Of a DNA stretch of 6,943 nt, positions 1 to 6,940 are shown piece by piece (the first letter of the stretch is position 1; each line of letters begins with the position of its first letter). The notes beneath the pieces were generated by a model. The model was not told where the DNA came from. It saw nothing but the letters and a program-made list of their open reading frames with translations, and did not search any database. The DNA lies in NCBI GenBank assembly GCA_947383645.1, contig CANDEH010000112.1, forward strand, positions 1 to 6,943, written 5' to 3'. Made by a program: the position numbers and the translations under genes. The stretch comes from an uncultured Clostridia bacterium. Its GTDB lineage: Bacteria; Bacillota; Clostridia; Oscillospirales; Oscillospiraceae.

Positions 1-103
1 ACTTTTCCCGCGTGGGAAAAGTACCTCGCCCCGGGGGGCGAAACTCCCCGTCTCCTGTCCCCCGCCGCGGGCCCGCGGCGACAAACAGAGTATCAAAAAA
101 ACC
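1..103 (-). repeat. Dispersed GC-rich 3'-flank repeat, left copy (cut by window edge)
   Basis: Read on the minus strand this follows the CPBP gene. It starts with GG plus seven T (95-103) and ends with two palindromes: TCGCCCC/GGGGCGA (26-32 with 35-41) and ACTTTTCCC/GGGAAAAGT (1-9 with 14-22, loop GCGT). Positions 1-44 match the reverse complement of 6893-6936 at 43 of 44 bases, and the GG-T7 run is shared as well. Between the T-run and the conserved core this copy carries extra GC-rich sequence that the right copy lacks. Being 3' of a gene in both cases, it may act as a transcript end or 3' stabiliser; that role is inference. It probably continues beyond base 1. Confidence 0.8.
63..80. other. 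Perfect 18-nt GC palindrome inside the left repeat
   Basis: CGCCGCGGG and its exact complement CCCGCGGCG abut with no spacer. It lies between the T-run and the conserved core of the left repeat copy and has no counterpart in the right copy. No T-run follows it on the minus strand, so it is not a standard intrinsic terminator for the CPBP gene, although it would form a strong RNA hairpin. Confidence 0.7.
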
Positions 104-122
104 ATCTCACTTCGGCAGACCC

Positions 123-836
123 TTAGACCGCCCACCACGCATACATCCCATTCACAATCACATGCAGCAGCAGCGATCCCCACAGATTCCCCGACCGATC
201 ATATGCCCAGGCCAGCACCGCCGCCGGCGCCAGATACTGTATCAGCAGGATCACCCCGCTGAGTGAGAAGCACCCTCCTCCCAGAAACTGCCACACATGC
301 AAAAATGCAAACAAAAAGCAGGATACCCCATAGGCCACAGGGGCGCCATGCCCCTTCAGCCCACCGAACACGTACCCCCGGAACAGGACCTCCTCAATAA
401 ACGGCGCGATCAGCACCAGGATCAGCACCGTCACCCGGGGCGCGTCATGGACCTGGGCGCTGATGGCGTAGTCGTTCAGATTCAAATGGTGCCCAAACAG
501 GGCCCGGCTCATACGGAACAGCACCTCATTCAGACCGTAGAACAGCACCAGCCCCACGCCCACGGCGTACAGCGTCTCCACAAAATTGCCAAAGAAGTAC
601 CCGGTGCTCCGGCCGATGAATCCGTAGAAGATCACCAGCGTCACCGCGAAGAGCACATAGTAATAGAGCACATTCTCCGTGTGGGCGCTGATCGACGTTC
701 CAAACAGGTGCTCCGCCGCCCGAAACAGTCCGGCGCGGATAAAGGGCAGCACCAGCAGATAGAGCAGCAGCAGGATTCCCCCGGCGATGATCTCAAAGTG
801 GCTGAGTCCCACCCCTCTCACTTTCCTGGCGGCCAT
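123..836 (-). CDS. CPBP-family intramembrane metalloprotease (CAAX/Abi type)
   Basis: A 237-residue polytopic membrane protein with long hydrophobic stretches at about 15-33, 57-73, 86-101, 135-147, 165-185, 193-211 and 219-235. It carries the three CPBP signatures: E148-E149 with R153 (EExxxR), F176xxxH180, and H225xxxN229. In the family these residues form the metal site and catalytic centre within the membrane. Family members process prenylated proteins, mature or give immunity to bacteriocins, or have no known substrate; nothing here identifies the substrate. The start is ATG with AAGGAGG (841-847) a few bases upstream. It begins 39 bases after the mutS stop with no terminator between them, so co-transcription with mutS is likely. 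The length is normal and all motif residues are intact, so it should be active. Family call strong, specific role unknown. Confidence 0.88.
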   Translation of the reverse strand: MAARKVRGVGLSHFEIIAGGILLLLYLLVLPFIRAGLFRAAEHLFGTSISAHTENVLYYYVLFAVTLVIFYGFIGRSTGYFFGNFVETLYAVGVGLVLFYGLNEVLFRMSRALFGHHLNLNDYAISAQVHDAPRVTVLILVLIAPFIEEVLFRGYVFGGLKGHGAPVAYGVSCFLFAFLHVWQFLGGGCFSLSGVILLIQYLAPAAVLAWAYDRSGNLWGSLLLHVIVNGMYAWWAV

Positions 837-875
837 AGGCCCCTCCTTCCCGTCCCCGGGGCGTCAATCCCCTTT

Positions 876-3467
876 TCAGGACAGCTTTTGTTTCAGCTCG
901 TACAGAAGTCCCAGGGCCTCGATGGGCGTCAGCGTATCCGGCTGGGCCCGGCGGAGGCGGTCTACAACCTCCGCCTCCCCCATGGCCGCAAGGGATACCT
1001 GTTCCTCCGCCGCCGCGGCCGGGGGCGCGGGACGATCCGCCCCGCTCTCCAGCTCCTCCAGCACCGCTCTGGCCCGCTTTACCACACTCTCCGGCAGGCC
1101 GGCCAGCTTGGCCACCTCAATGCCGTAGCTCCGATCCGCCCCGCCGGGGAGGATCTTCCGGAGAAATATGATGTCCTCCCCCCGGGCCTTTACGGCGATG
1201 CTGTAGTTTTTGACCCCTGTGAGGCTCTGCTCCAGCTCCGTCAGCTCGTGGTAGTGGGTGGCGAAGAGGGTCTTGGCCCTCAGCTTCTCCGCGCAGAACT
1301 CCAGCACCGCCCGGGCGATGGACATGCCGTCGAATGTACTGGTGCCCCGGCCGATCTCATCCAGAATGAGGAGGCTTTTGGCTGTGGCGCAGCGGAGAAT
1401 ATCGCTGACCTCGTTCATCTCCACCATGAAGGTGCTCTGTCCCGAGCTGAGGTCGTCGCTGGCGCCGATGCGGGTGAAGATCCGGTCCACCACGCCGATA
1501 CGGGCGGACCTGGCCGGGACAAAGGACCCGATCTGGGCCATCAGAGTGATAAGGGCCACCTGGCGCATATAGGTGGACTTCCCGGCCATGTTGGGGCCGG
1601 TAATAATGGCGGTCCGGTCCTCCCGCTCCCCCATAAAGGTGTCGTTAGGAACGAAGAGGCCGGTTTTCAGCATCTGCTCCACCACCGGGTGGCGGCCGTC
1701 GCGGATCTCGATGACACCGCTCTCGTCCACCGCCGGACGGCAGTAGCCGTTCTTCACCGCCGCCGCGGCCAGGGAGCACAGGGCGTCGGTCTCCGCCACG
1801 GCGGCAGCGCTGCGCTGAATGCGCCCGGTATCCTGGGAGATCCGATCCCGCAGCTGGCAGAAGAGCTGGTACTCCAGCGCAGTCAGCCGGTCCTTGGCGG
1901 TGAGAATCTTGTGCTCCAGGTCCTTCAATTCCGCCGTAATGTACCGCTCGGCGTTGGCTACGGTCTGCTTGCGCACATAGTCCGCCGGTACCTGGCCCTT
2001 GTAGGCGTTGCTCACCTCGATGTAGTAGCCGAAGACTTTGTTGAACTTTACCTTCAGATTGCGGATGCCCGTCCGCTCCCGCTCCCGGCTCTCCAGCTCC
2101 AGCGCAAAGTCGGCGCCGCTGGTGTGGGCCCTCCGGAGCTCGTCCACCTCCTGGGAGTACCCCTCCGCAATAAAGCCCCCCTCCCGCACGGAGAAGGGCG
2201 GGTCGGCCACAATGGCCCGGTTCAGCAGTCCGGCGATGTCCTCCAGGGTGTCCAGCTGTCCGGCCAGCTCCCCCAGCCGCCCGGCCGGGAAGGCGGAGAG
2301 GAGGCGCTTCACCTCCGGCAGCTTCTCCGCCGCGGCGCGGAGGGCGGCCAGATCCCGGCCCCCGCCGCTGCCGTAGACGATGCGGCCGATGAGCCGCTCC
2401 ATATCGGGGATGCCGCCCAGAGCCAGGATCAGCTCCTCCCGGTTCACCGTGTCCTGCACCAGGGCCTCCACCGCGGCGCTGCGCCGGGAGATGGCGGCCA
2501 CGCTCAAGAGAGGACGCTCCAGCCAGGAGCGGAGGAGACGGGCCCCCATGGCGGTTCTGGTCTTGTCCAGCACCCACAGCAGGCTCCCCCGCTTCTCCTT
2601 TCCCCGCAGCGTCTCCGTCAGCTCCAGGTTTCGCCGGGCGGTGAGGTCCAGCTCCATAAACCGGCCCTGCCGGTAGTACTCCAGGTTGTTGATGTGGCTC
2701 AAATCCGTCTTTTGGGTCTCATGGAGGTACTGCAAAAGCCCCCCCAGGGCCAGCAGGGCGGCGGGGTTGTTTTTCGGCAGCCGGTCCAGTCCCTCCTGGC
2801 CGAACTGGGTCCGCACCAGCTTCTCGGCGGTTTCGGGGCGGAAGTACCGCGGTCCCGCCTGTCCCGCCATGCAGTGAAACCGGTCCCGGAGCAGCGCGGT
2901 GAGCTCCGCTGTGGCAGCCCCGTCGCTGAGCACCGCCTCCGCCGGGGCAAAGCGCCCCAGCTCGTTTATGATATGCGCCATCCGGTCCTTCCCCTCGAAG
3001 GAGGTGGCGTGGGTCTTGCCGGTGGTGATGTCACAGAAGCAGACCCCGGCGCACCGGCTGTCATGGTAGACGGCGCAGATGAAGTTGCTCCGCCCGTCCT
3101 CCAGAGAGGCCTCGTCGGTGACGGTGCCGGGGGTCACCACCCGGATAATGTCCCGCTTCACCAGCCCCTTGGCCGTCGCCGGGTCCTCGGTCTGCTCACA
3201 GATGGCGATCTTGTACCCCTTGGCAATCAGCCGGGCGATGTAGGAGTCGCTGGAGTGGTAGGGCACGCCGCACATGGGCGTCCGCTCCGCCTCCGGCTTT
3301 CCCCGGTCCCTGGTGGTCAGCGTCAGATTCAGCTCCTGGGACACCTTGAGGGCGTCCTCGTTGAACATCTCATAGAAGTCCCCCAGCCGGAAGAAGAGAA
3401 TGGAATCCGGATGCTGCTTCTTAATCTCCAGATACTGGCGCATCATGGGGGTAATCTCTGGCGGCAT
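876..3467 (-). CDS. mutS: DNA mismatch repair ATPase MutS
   Basis: A full-length MutS of 863 residues that recognises mismatches and small loops and, on ATP binding, signals to MutL. The N-terminal mismatch-reading domain has the F31-Y-E33 motif (GDFYEMF), where Phe stacks on the mispaired base. Connector, lever and clamp domains fill about 120-560; the clamp region includes the typical FGYYIEVSNA segment. The ATPase has Walker A GPNMAGKST (624-632, K630), Walker B LLILDE (D703, E704) followed by GRGTSTFDG, and the ATHYHE signature with H738. QVSLA at 823-827 resembles the beta-clamp-binding peptide near the MutS C terminus. The tail IEALGLLYELKQKLS is typical of Firmicute MutS. ATG at 3467 is chosen over an in-frame GTG at 3473 because the GTG lies within the ribosome-binding site. 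It lies downstream of miaB, separated by a repeat element; mutL is not present. No defects seen. Confidence 0.98.
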   Translation of the reverse strand: MPPEITPMMRQYLEIKKQHPDSILFFRLGDFYEMFNEDALKVSQELNLTLTTRDRGKPEAERTPMCGVPYHSSDSYIARLIAKGYKIAICEQTEDPATAKGLVKRDIIRVVTPGTVTDEASLEDGRSNFICAVYHDSRCAGVCFCDITTGKTHATSFEGKDRMAHIINELGRFAPAEAVLSDGAATAELTALLRDRFHCMAGQAGPRYFRPETAEKLVRTQFGQEGLDRLPKNNPAALLALGGLLQYLHETQKTDLSHINNLEYYRQGRFMELDLTARRNLELTETLRGKEKRGSLLWVLDKTRTAMGARLLRSWLERPLLSVAAISRRSAAVEALVQDTVNREELILALGGIPDMERLIGRIVYGSGGGRDLAALRAAAEKLPEVKRLLSAFPAGRLGELAGQLDTLEDIAGLLNRAIVADPPFSVREGGFIAEGYSQEVDELRRAHTSGADFALELESRERERTGIRNLKVKFNKVFGYYIEVSNAYKGQVPADYVRKQTVANAERYITAELKDLEHKILTAKDRLTALEYQLFCQLRDRISQDTGRIQRSAAAVAETDALCSLAAAAVKNGYCRPAVDESGVIEIRDGRHPVVEQMLKTGLFVPNDTFMGEREDRTAIITGPNMAGKSTYMRQVALITLMAQIGSFVPARSARIGVVDRIFTRIGASDDLSSGQSTFMVEMNEVSDILRCATAKSLLILDEIGRGTSTFDGMSIARAVLEFCAEKLRAKTLFATHYHELTELEQSLTGVKNYSIAVKARGEDIIFLRKILPGGADRSYGIEVAKLAGLPESVVKRARAVLEELESGADRPAPPAAAAEEQVSLAAMGEAEVVDRLRRAQPDTLTPIEALGLLYELKQKLS

Positions 3468-3472
3468 AGGCA

Positions 3473-3480
3473 CCTCCTTT
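3473..3480 (-). promoter_or_regulatory. mutS ribosome-binding site that fixes the start
   Basis: AAAGGAGG on the minus strand lies five bases before ATG 3467. The upstream in-frame GTG (3471-3473) begins with the last G of this site, so it cannot be the start served by it. The site lies between the repeat element (from 3485) and mutS, so the insertion left it intact. Confidence 0.85.
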
Positions 3481-3484
3481 GTCG

Positions 3485-3758
3485 AATTAGGAGTTAGGAA
3501 TTAGGAGTTAGGAGTTGTGGTGTCGCCTTCGGCGACGGGATTTATAATATTTATTTCAAGAAATCGCAATAAAGCTGTGGCGGAAAAAATCCGCGAAGCA
3601 CCGCAGACATATAGAATCAGTGCCTCCGCAAATTTTCGGGGCGGGAATGGGGGACATTCTGTTGAAGGAACAAAGACTCTGCTTCCAAAAGCACAATTCA
3701 AATTGTCCGGCGCAGCCGGACACCTTAATTTCTAATTCCTAATTCCTCATTCCTAATT
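3485..3758. repeat. 274-bp MITE-like element with heptamer-repeat inverted ends
   Basis: Both ends are five tandem heptamers of the form A(A/G)TTAGG, running inward in opposite strands: 3485-3519 at the left and 3758-3724 at the right, with 28 of 35 positions identical between ends. Each end is followed by GTGTC and a GC-rich hairpin: GTCGCC/GGCGAC (3522-3536) at the left, GTCCGGC/GCCGGAC (3705-3721) at the right. The interior is less GC-rich than the flanking genes. It contains short open frames on both strands (3501-3701 minus from TTG, 3517-3735 plus from GTG), neither with a ribosome-binding site, and no transposase. I see no clear target-site duplication. It looks like a non-autonomous mobile or palindromic intergenic repeat. 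The right end overlaps the last codons of miaB. Structure is seen directly; mobility is inference. Confidence 0.8.
3541..3569 (-). promoter_or_regulatory. Possible promoter inside the repeat, facing mutS
   Basis: On the minus strand TTGCGA (3564-3569) and TATAAA (3541-3546) are separated by 17 bases in an AT-rich patch of the element. A transcript would start near 3534, inside the left hairpin, about 67 bases before the mutS ATG. It matches the sigma-A consensus at most positions, but AT-rich sequence gives such matches by chance. It would let mutS be transcribed apart from miaB. Confidence 0.4.
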
Positions 3759-5161
3759 AACCCGAACAGCGCCCAGGTGTTGCTTCCCGCGATCTCGACC
3801 TCGGCATACTGCCCAATCAGCTCCCTGGAACCTGACAGGTGTACCAGTCTTCCGCCGGCGGTGCGGGCGGAGAGGGGCCAGTCCTTGTCACCGGTCTCGC
3901 CGTCCACCAGGACCCGGAGACGCTGGCCCACGTAGCCCCGGTGGATCTCTGCGGAGATCCGGTTCTGGGCCTCTAAGAGCCGGTCAAACCAGACCTGCTT
4001 CTCCTGGCGGGTGGCCGGGTCCGGGAGCCTCGCCGCCGGGGTGCCGGGGCGGGGGGAGTAGATAAAGGTGAAGAGGGCGTCGTAGCGCACCTCCTCAATC
4101 AGAGAGACGGTCTCCATGGCCTCCGCCTCGGTCTCGCCGGGGAAGCCGATGATGATGTCGCTGGTGAGGACCAGATCCGGCATGGCCGAGCGGGCGGCCC
4201 GGACCTTCTCCAGGTAGCTCTCCCGGGTGTAGCCCCGGTTCATGGCCTTCAGCACCCGGCTGCACCCGGACTGAACGGGCAGGTGGAGCTGGCGGGCCAC
4301 ATGGGAGCACCGGGCCATGGTTTGAAAGAGCTTGTCCCCGGCGTCCTTGGGGTGGCTGGTCATAAAGCGTATTAGGTAGTCCCCGGGGATTTTGTCGATC
4401 TCCGTCAGGAGATCGGCGAAGTCCGCGGGGGTGTCCAGATCCTTGCCGTAGGAGTTCACATTCTGGCCCAGGAGGGTGATCTCCCGCACCCCCGCCTCCG
4501 CCAGCTCCCGGACCTCCCGGAGGATGTCCGCCACCTCCCGGCTCCGCTCCCGGCCCCGGACGTAGGGGACGATACAGTAGGAGCAGAAGTTGTTGCAGCC
4601 GTACATGATGGAGACCCAGGCCTTCGTTCCGCTCTCCCGCAGCACAGGGAGGCCCTCGGCGATGGTGCCGTGCTCGTTTTCAATGGAGAACACCCGGCCA
4701 TGATGCTCCACCACCTCCAAGAGCAGCTCGGGGAAACGCCAGAGGGCCTGGGGCCCGAAGATCAGGTCCACGTGGCGGTAGCTCCGGCGGACCTTCTCCG
4801 CGGCGGTCTCCTGCTGGGCCATGCAGCCGCAGAGGCAGATGATCTGACGGGGATTGGCCTCCTTCGTGTGGGTCAGCCGGCCCAGGAGGCCGTAGACCCG
4901 CTTCTCCGCGTTCTCGCGGATGGCGCAGGTGTTGATGACGATGATGTCCGCCTGGGCGGGGCTGTCGGTAAAGGCGCAGCCCATCTCCCGGAGCATCCCC
5001 CGGATCTTCTCGCTGTCGGAGACGTTCTGCTGGCACCCGTAGGTCTCCACCAGGGCCAGAGGGGGCGTGTGTTCCCGGGCCAGGAGGCCGCGGAGCTGTG
5101 CGCAGGTGTTGTGCTGCCGGTCAATGGCAGAGGGGGGGAGGAGGATAGCAGTTCTGTCCAA
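3725..5161 (-). CDS. miaB: tRNA-2-methylthio-N6-dimethylallyladenosine synthase MiaB
   Basis: A 478-residue radical-SAM methylthiotransferase that converts i6A37 to ms2i6A37 in tRNAs reading UNN codons. The N-terminal UPF0004 domain (about 36-135) supplies C43 (YGCQQN), C79 (NTCAIREN) and C113 (CGCMAQ) for the auxiliary 4Fe-4S cluster. The radical-SAM domain (about 175-400) has C189xxxC193xxC196, then VPYVRGRERSR, LLGQNVNSYG, MTSHPKD and YSPRPGTPAA, a set that favours MiaB over RimO or MtaB. A TRAM domain (about 403-466) binds tRNA. The start is TTG at 5161, the only candidate close to AGGAGA (5171-5176); no ATG lies nearby. The coding sequence runs into the repeat element: after WALFG the tail LIRNEELGIRN and the TAA stop are read from heptamer repeats, so the native C terminus was probably altered. 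The gene leads a likely miaB-mutS-CPBP unit. Confidence 0.97.
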   Translation of the reverse strand: MDRTAILLPPSAIDRQHNTCAQLRGLLAREHTPPLALVETYGCQQNVSDSEKIRGMLREMGCAFTDSPAQADIIVINTCAIRENAEKRVYGLLGRLTHTKEANPRQIICLCGCMAQQETAAEKVRRSYRHVDLIFGPQALWRFPELLLEVVEHHGRVFSIENEHGTIAEGLPVLRESGTKAWVSIMYGCNNFCSYCIVPYVRGRERSREVADILREVRELAEAGVREITLLGQNVNSYGKDLDTPADFADLLTEIDKIPGDYLIRFMTSHPKDAGDKLFQTMARCSHVARQLHLPVQSGCSRVLKAMNRGYTRESYLEKVRAARSAMPDLVLTSDIIIGFPGETEAEAMETVSLIEEVRYDALFTFIYSPRPGTPAARLPDPATRQEKQVWFDRLLEAQNRISAEIHRGYVGQRLRVLVDGETGDKDWPLSARTAGGRLVHLSGSRELIGQYAEVEIAGSNTWALFGLIRNEELGIRN

Positions 5162-5170
5162 GGTTGTGGT

Positions 5171-5176
5171 TCTCCT
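5171..5176 (-). promoter_or_regulatory. miaB ribosome-binding site for a TTG start
   Basis: AGGAGA on the minus strand, with about ten bases between AGGAG and TTG 5161. The spacing is slightly long, and together with the TTG codon suggests modest translation initiation. No ATG or GTG in frame lies closer. Confidence 0.65.
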
Positions 5177-5194
5177 GTGTGTTTTTTGAAAGAT

Positions 5195-5226
5195 AACAGC
5201 ACAAAAGCCGGCGCTTTTGTGCTGTT
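5195..5226 (-). promoter_or_regulatory. Perfect 14-bp stem-loop in the miaB leader
   Basis: AACAGCACAAAAGC (5195-5208) pairs exactly with GCTTTTGTGCTGTT (5213-5226) around a four-base loop. It lies 18 bases upstream of the miaB ribosome-binding site, inside the predicted leader RNA. No T-run follows on either strand, so it is not a plain intrinsic terminator. It could be an RNA processing or stability structure, a protein-binding dyad, or a short palindromic repeat. Confidence 0.75.
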
Positions 5227-5236
5227 GTGGTCCAAT

Positions 5237-5280
5237 GATTCTCCCCGTCGCACCTGTTTGGGGGAAAAGGGGAGAAAATC
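5237..5280 (-). promoter_or_regulatory. Second stem-loop in the miaB leader
   Basis: In the minus-strand RNA GATTTTCTCCCC (5269-5280) pairs with GGGGAGAATC (5237-5246): eight contiguous pairs plus two more beyond a two-base bulge, closing a loop of 22 bases. It lies between the promoter and the perfect hairpin, giving the leader two tandem structures. No known riboswitch class is recognised. Confidence 0.5.
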
Positions 5281-5305
5281 AGCGAGTAATAGCCGCTACA
5301 GAACA

Positions 5306-5334
5306 ATTATAGCACACAGAAGGAGCGGTGACAA
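5306..5334 (-). promoter_or_regulatory. Strong sigma-A promoter for miaB (and probably mutS)
   Basis: On the minus strand TTGTCA (5329-5334) and a perfect TATAAT (5306-5311) are 17 bases apart, and a TG one base upstream of the -10 forms an extended -10 element. Predicted start is near 5299, giving a leader of about 138 bases before miaB. It is the best promoter in the window. As no clear terminator separates miaB, mutS and the CPBP gene, it may drive all three. Confidence 0.85.
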
Positions 5335-5400
5335 GCACTTTTTCCGGGGAAAGAGAGCTGTTTGGCGGCGCACTTGCCGGCTGCGTCGGCGACTAACACA

Positions 5401-5409
5401 TGCTATACT
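5401..5409 (+). promoter_or_regulatory. Possible extended -10 promoter for the spacer small ORF
   Basis: TGCTATACT is a good extended -10 element, but the bases 17 upstream (near 5381-5386) do not resemble a -35 box. A transcript would begin near 5416, about 44 bases before the small ORF at 5460. Confidence 0.3.
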
Positions 5410-5459
5410 GCCCAATGAACTGCCTCGATCCGTCCCTTAATTGGGAGGAGGTGCGGATC

Positions 5460-5633
5460 ATGGCGGAGCTGCTGATCGGCTGCTCAGGCAGTGCTATTGC
5501 AACATGTCGGGTACAGTTTATACCGGCATCAAAATTTATAGCAATCCATTGCTTATTTTTCAGCTCCCTTGGAGTGCGCCGTCTTCCTGGAAATCCCCTT
5601 CTCTCCCCTCTTTACAGTGGTGTGCGCCTGTGA
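5460..5633 (+). CDS. Doubtful 57-residue ORF or decayed 5' end of a gene
   Basis: ATG at 5460 is preceded by AGGAGGTG (5446-5453), as strong a ribosome-binding site as any in the window. The first codons (MAELLIGCSG) are GC-rich like the neighbouring genes, then base use turns AT-rich from about 5490, and the ORF runs on through the malic enzyme promoter. This suggests an old gene start joined to unrelated sequence rather than an intact small protein. The opening residues faintly recall DUF72 (YecE-like) proteins, which often begin near an IG(T/C)SG motif, but ten residues cannot establish that. Function unknown. Confidence 0.22.
   Translation: MAELLIGCSGSAIATCRVQFIPASKFIAIHCLFFSSLGVRRLPGNPLLSPLYSGVRL
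5540..5560 (+). terminator. Weak terminator-like hairpin in the divergent spacer
   Basis: AGCAA (5540-5544) pairs with TTGCT (5549-5553) around TCCA, and TATTTTT follows. The stem is short and AT-rich, so any termination would be weak. It could end RNA from the spacer before the malic enzyme promoter. Confidence 0.25.
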
Positions 5634-5639
5634 TACACT
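5611..5639 (+). promoter_or_regulatory. Sigma-A promoter for the malic enzyme gene
   Basis: TTTACA (5611-5616) and TACACT (5634-5639) are 17 bases apart, with TG one base before the -10 (extended -10). The predicted start near 5646 gives a short leader of about 36 bases containing the ribosome-binding site AAGGAG (5668-5673). No operator-like dyad is evident around it. Confidence 0.7.
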
Positions 5640-5681
5640 AAACCCACCGGTTCCATATCTATATGACAAGGAGAAATACCT

Positions 5682-6854
<1,173 letters not shown>

Positions 6855-6867
6855 TTGGTATACAGCA

Positions 6868-6940
6868 GGTTTTTTTGTACCTCGTCCTGGGGGTTTCGCC
6901 CCCCGGGGCGAGTTACTTTTCCCACGCGGGAAAAGTAACC
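6868..6940 (+). repeat. Dispersed GC-rich 3'-flank repeat, right copy
   Basis: It begins 14 bases after the malic enzyme stop with GG plus seven T (6868-6876) and ends with a perfect 12-bp palindrome GTTACTTTTCCC/GGGAAAAGTAAC (6912-6923 with 6928-6939, loop ACGC). The core 6893-6936 matches positions 1-44 inverted, with one difference. Relative to the gene it follows, it has the same orientation as the left copy. It contains no gene; short frames that read through it on either strand are by-products. Confidence 0.85.
6881..6920 (+). terminator. Likely transcript end of the malic enzyme gene within the repeat
   Basis: In plus-strand RNA CTCGTCCTGGGGG (6881-6893) pairs with CCCCCGGGGCGAG (6900-6912) as a 13-bp stem with two G-U pairs and a six-base loop, followed by TTACTTTT. 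The G-U pairs would be C-A mismatches in the opposite transcript, so the fold suits RNA from the malic enzyme side. The U-tract is interrupted, so efficiency is uncertain. The next palindrome shares base 6912 and could compete slightly. Confidence 0.45.

Noticed and set aside
12..266. Plus-strand 84-codon frame starting in the left repeat
   Set aside because: It begins within the dispersed repeat and runs antisense to the CPBP gene; the similar opening of the minus-strand frame at 6341-6925 merely reflects the shared repeat.
1645..2577. 310-codon minus-strand frame within mutS
   Set aside because: Low-complexity Gly/Ala/Arg-rich shadow of mutS in another frame, with no independent start signal.
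297..3497. Very long plus-strand open frame (1066 codons) antisense to mutS and the CPBP gene
   Set aside because: It lacks a convincing ribosome-binding site, its composition is His/Gln/Gly/Pro/Arg-rich without domains, and it covers two well-supported genes. GC-rich codon use in mutS removes stops from the opposite strand, which explains it.
3485..3519. Heptamer repeats as a CRISPR-like or telomere-like array
   Set aside because: Units are directly abutting with no spacers, number only five, and are mirrored at the other end of a 274-bp element.
3501..3735. Short frames on both strands inside the repeat element (66 and 72 codons)
   Set aside because: They start with TTG or GTG and have no ribosome-binding site; one ends in the heptamer repeats. 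They may be annotated as hypothetical proteins in related genomes, but I see nothing supporting translation.
5195..5226. Perfect hairpin as a rho-independent terminator
   Set aside because: Neither strand has a T-run after the stem; the nearby A/T tract lies before the hairpin on the plus strand and gives an A-rich tract in the miaB transcript.
4670..5440. Plus-strand frame antisense to the miaB 5' half and leader
   Set aside because: No family resemblance and it crosses the miaB promoter and hairpins; a shadow of GC-rich coding sequence.
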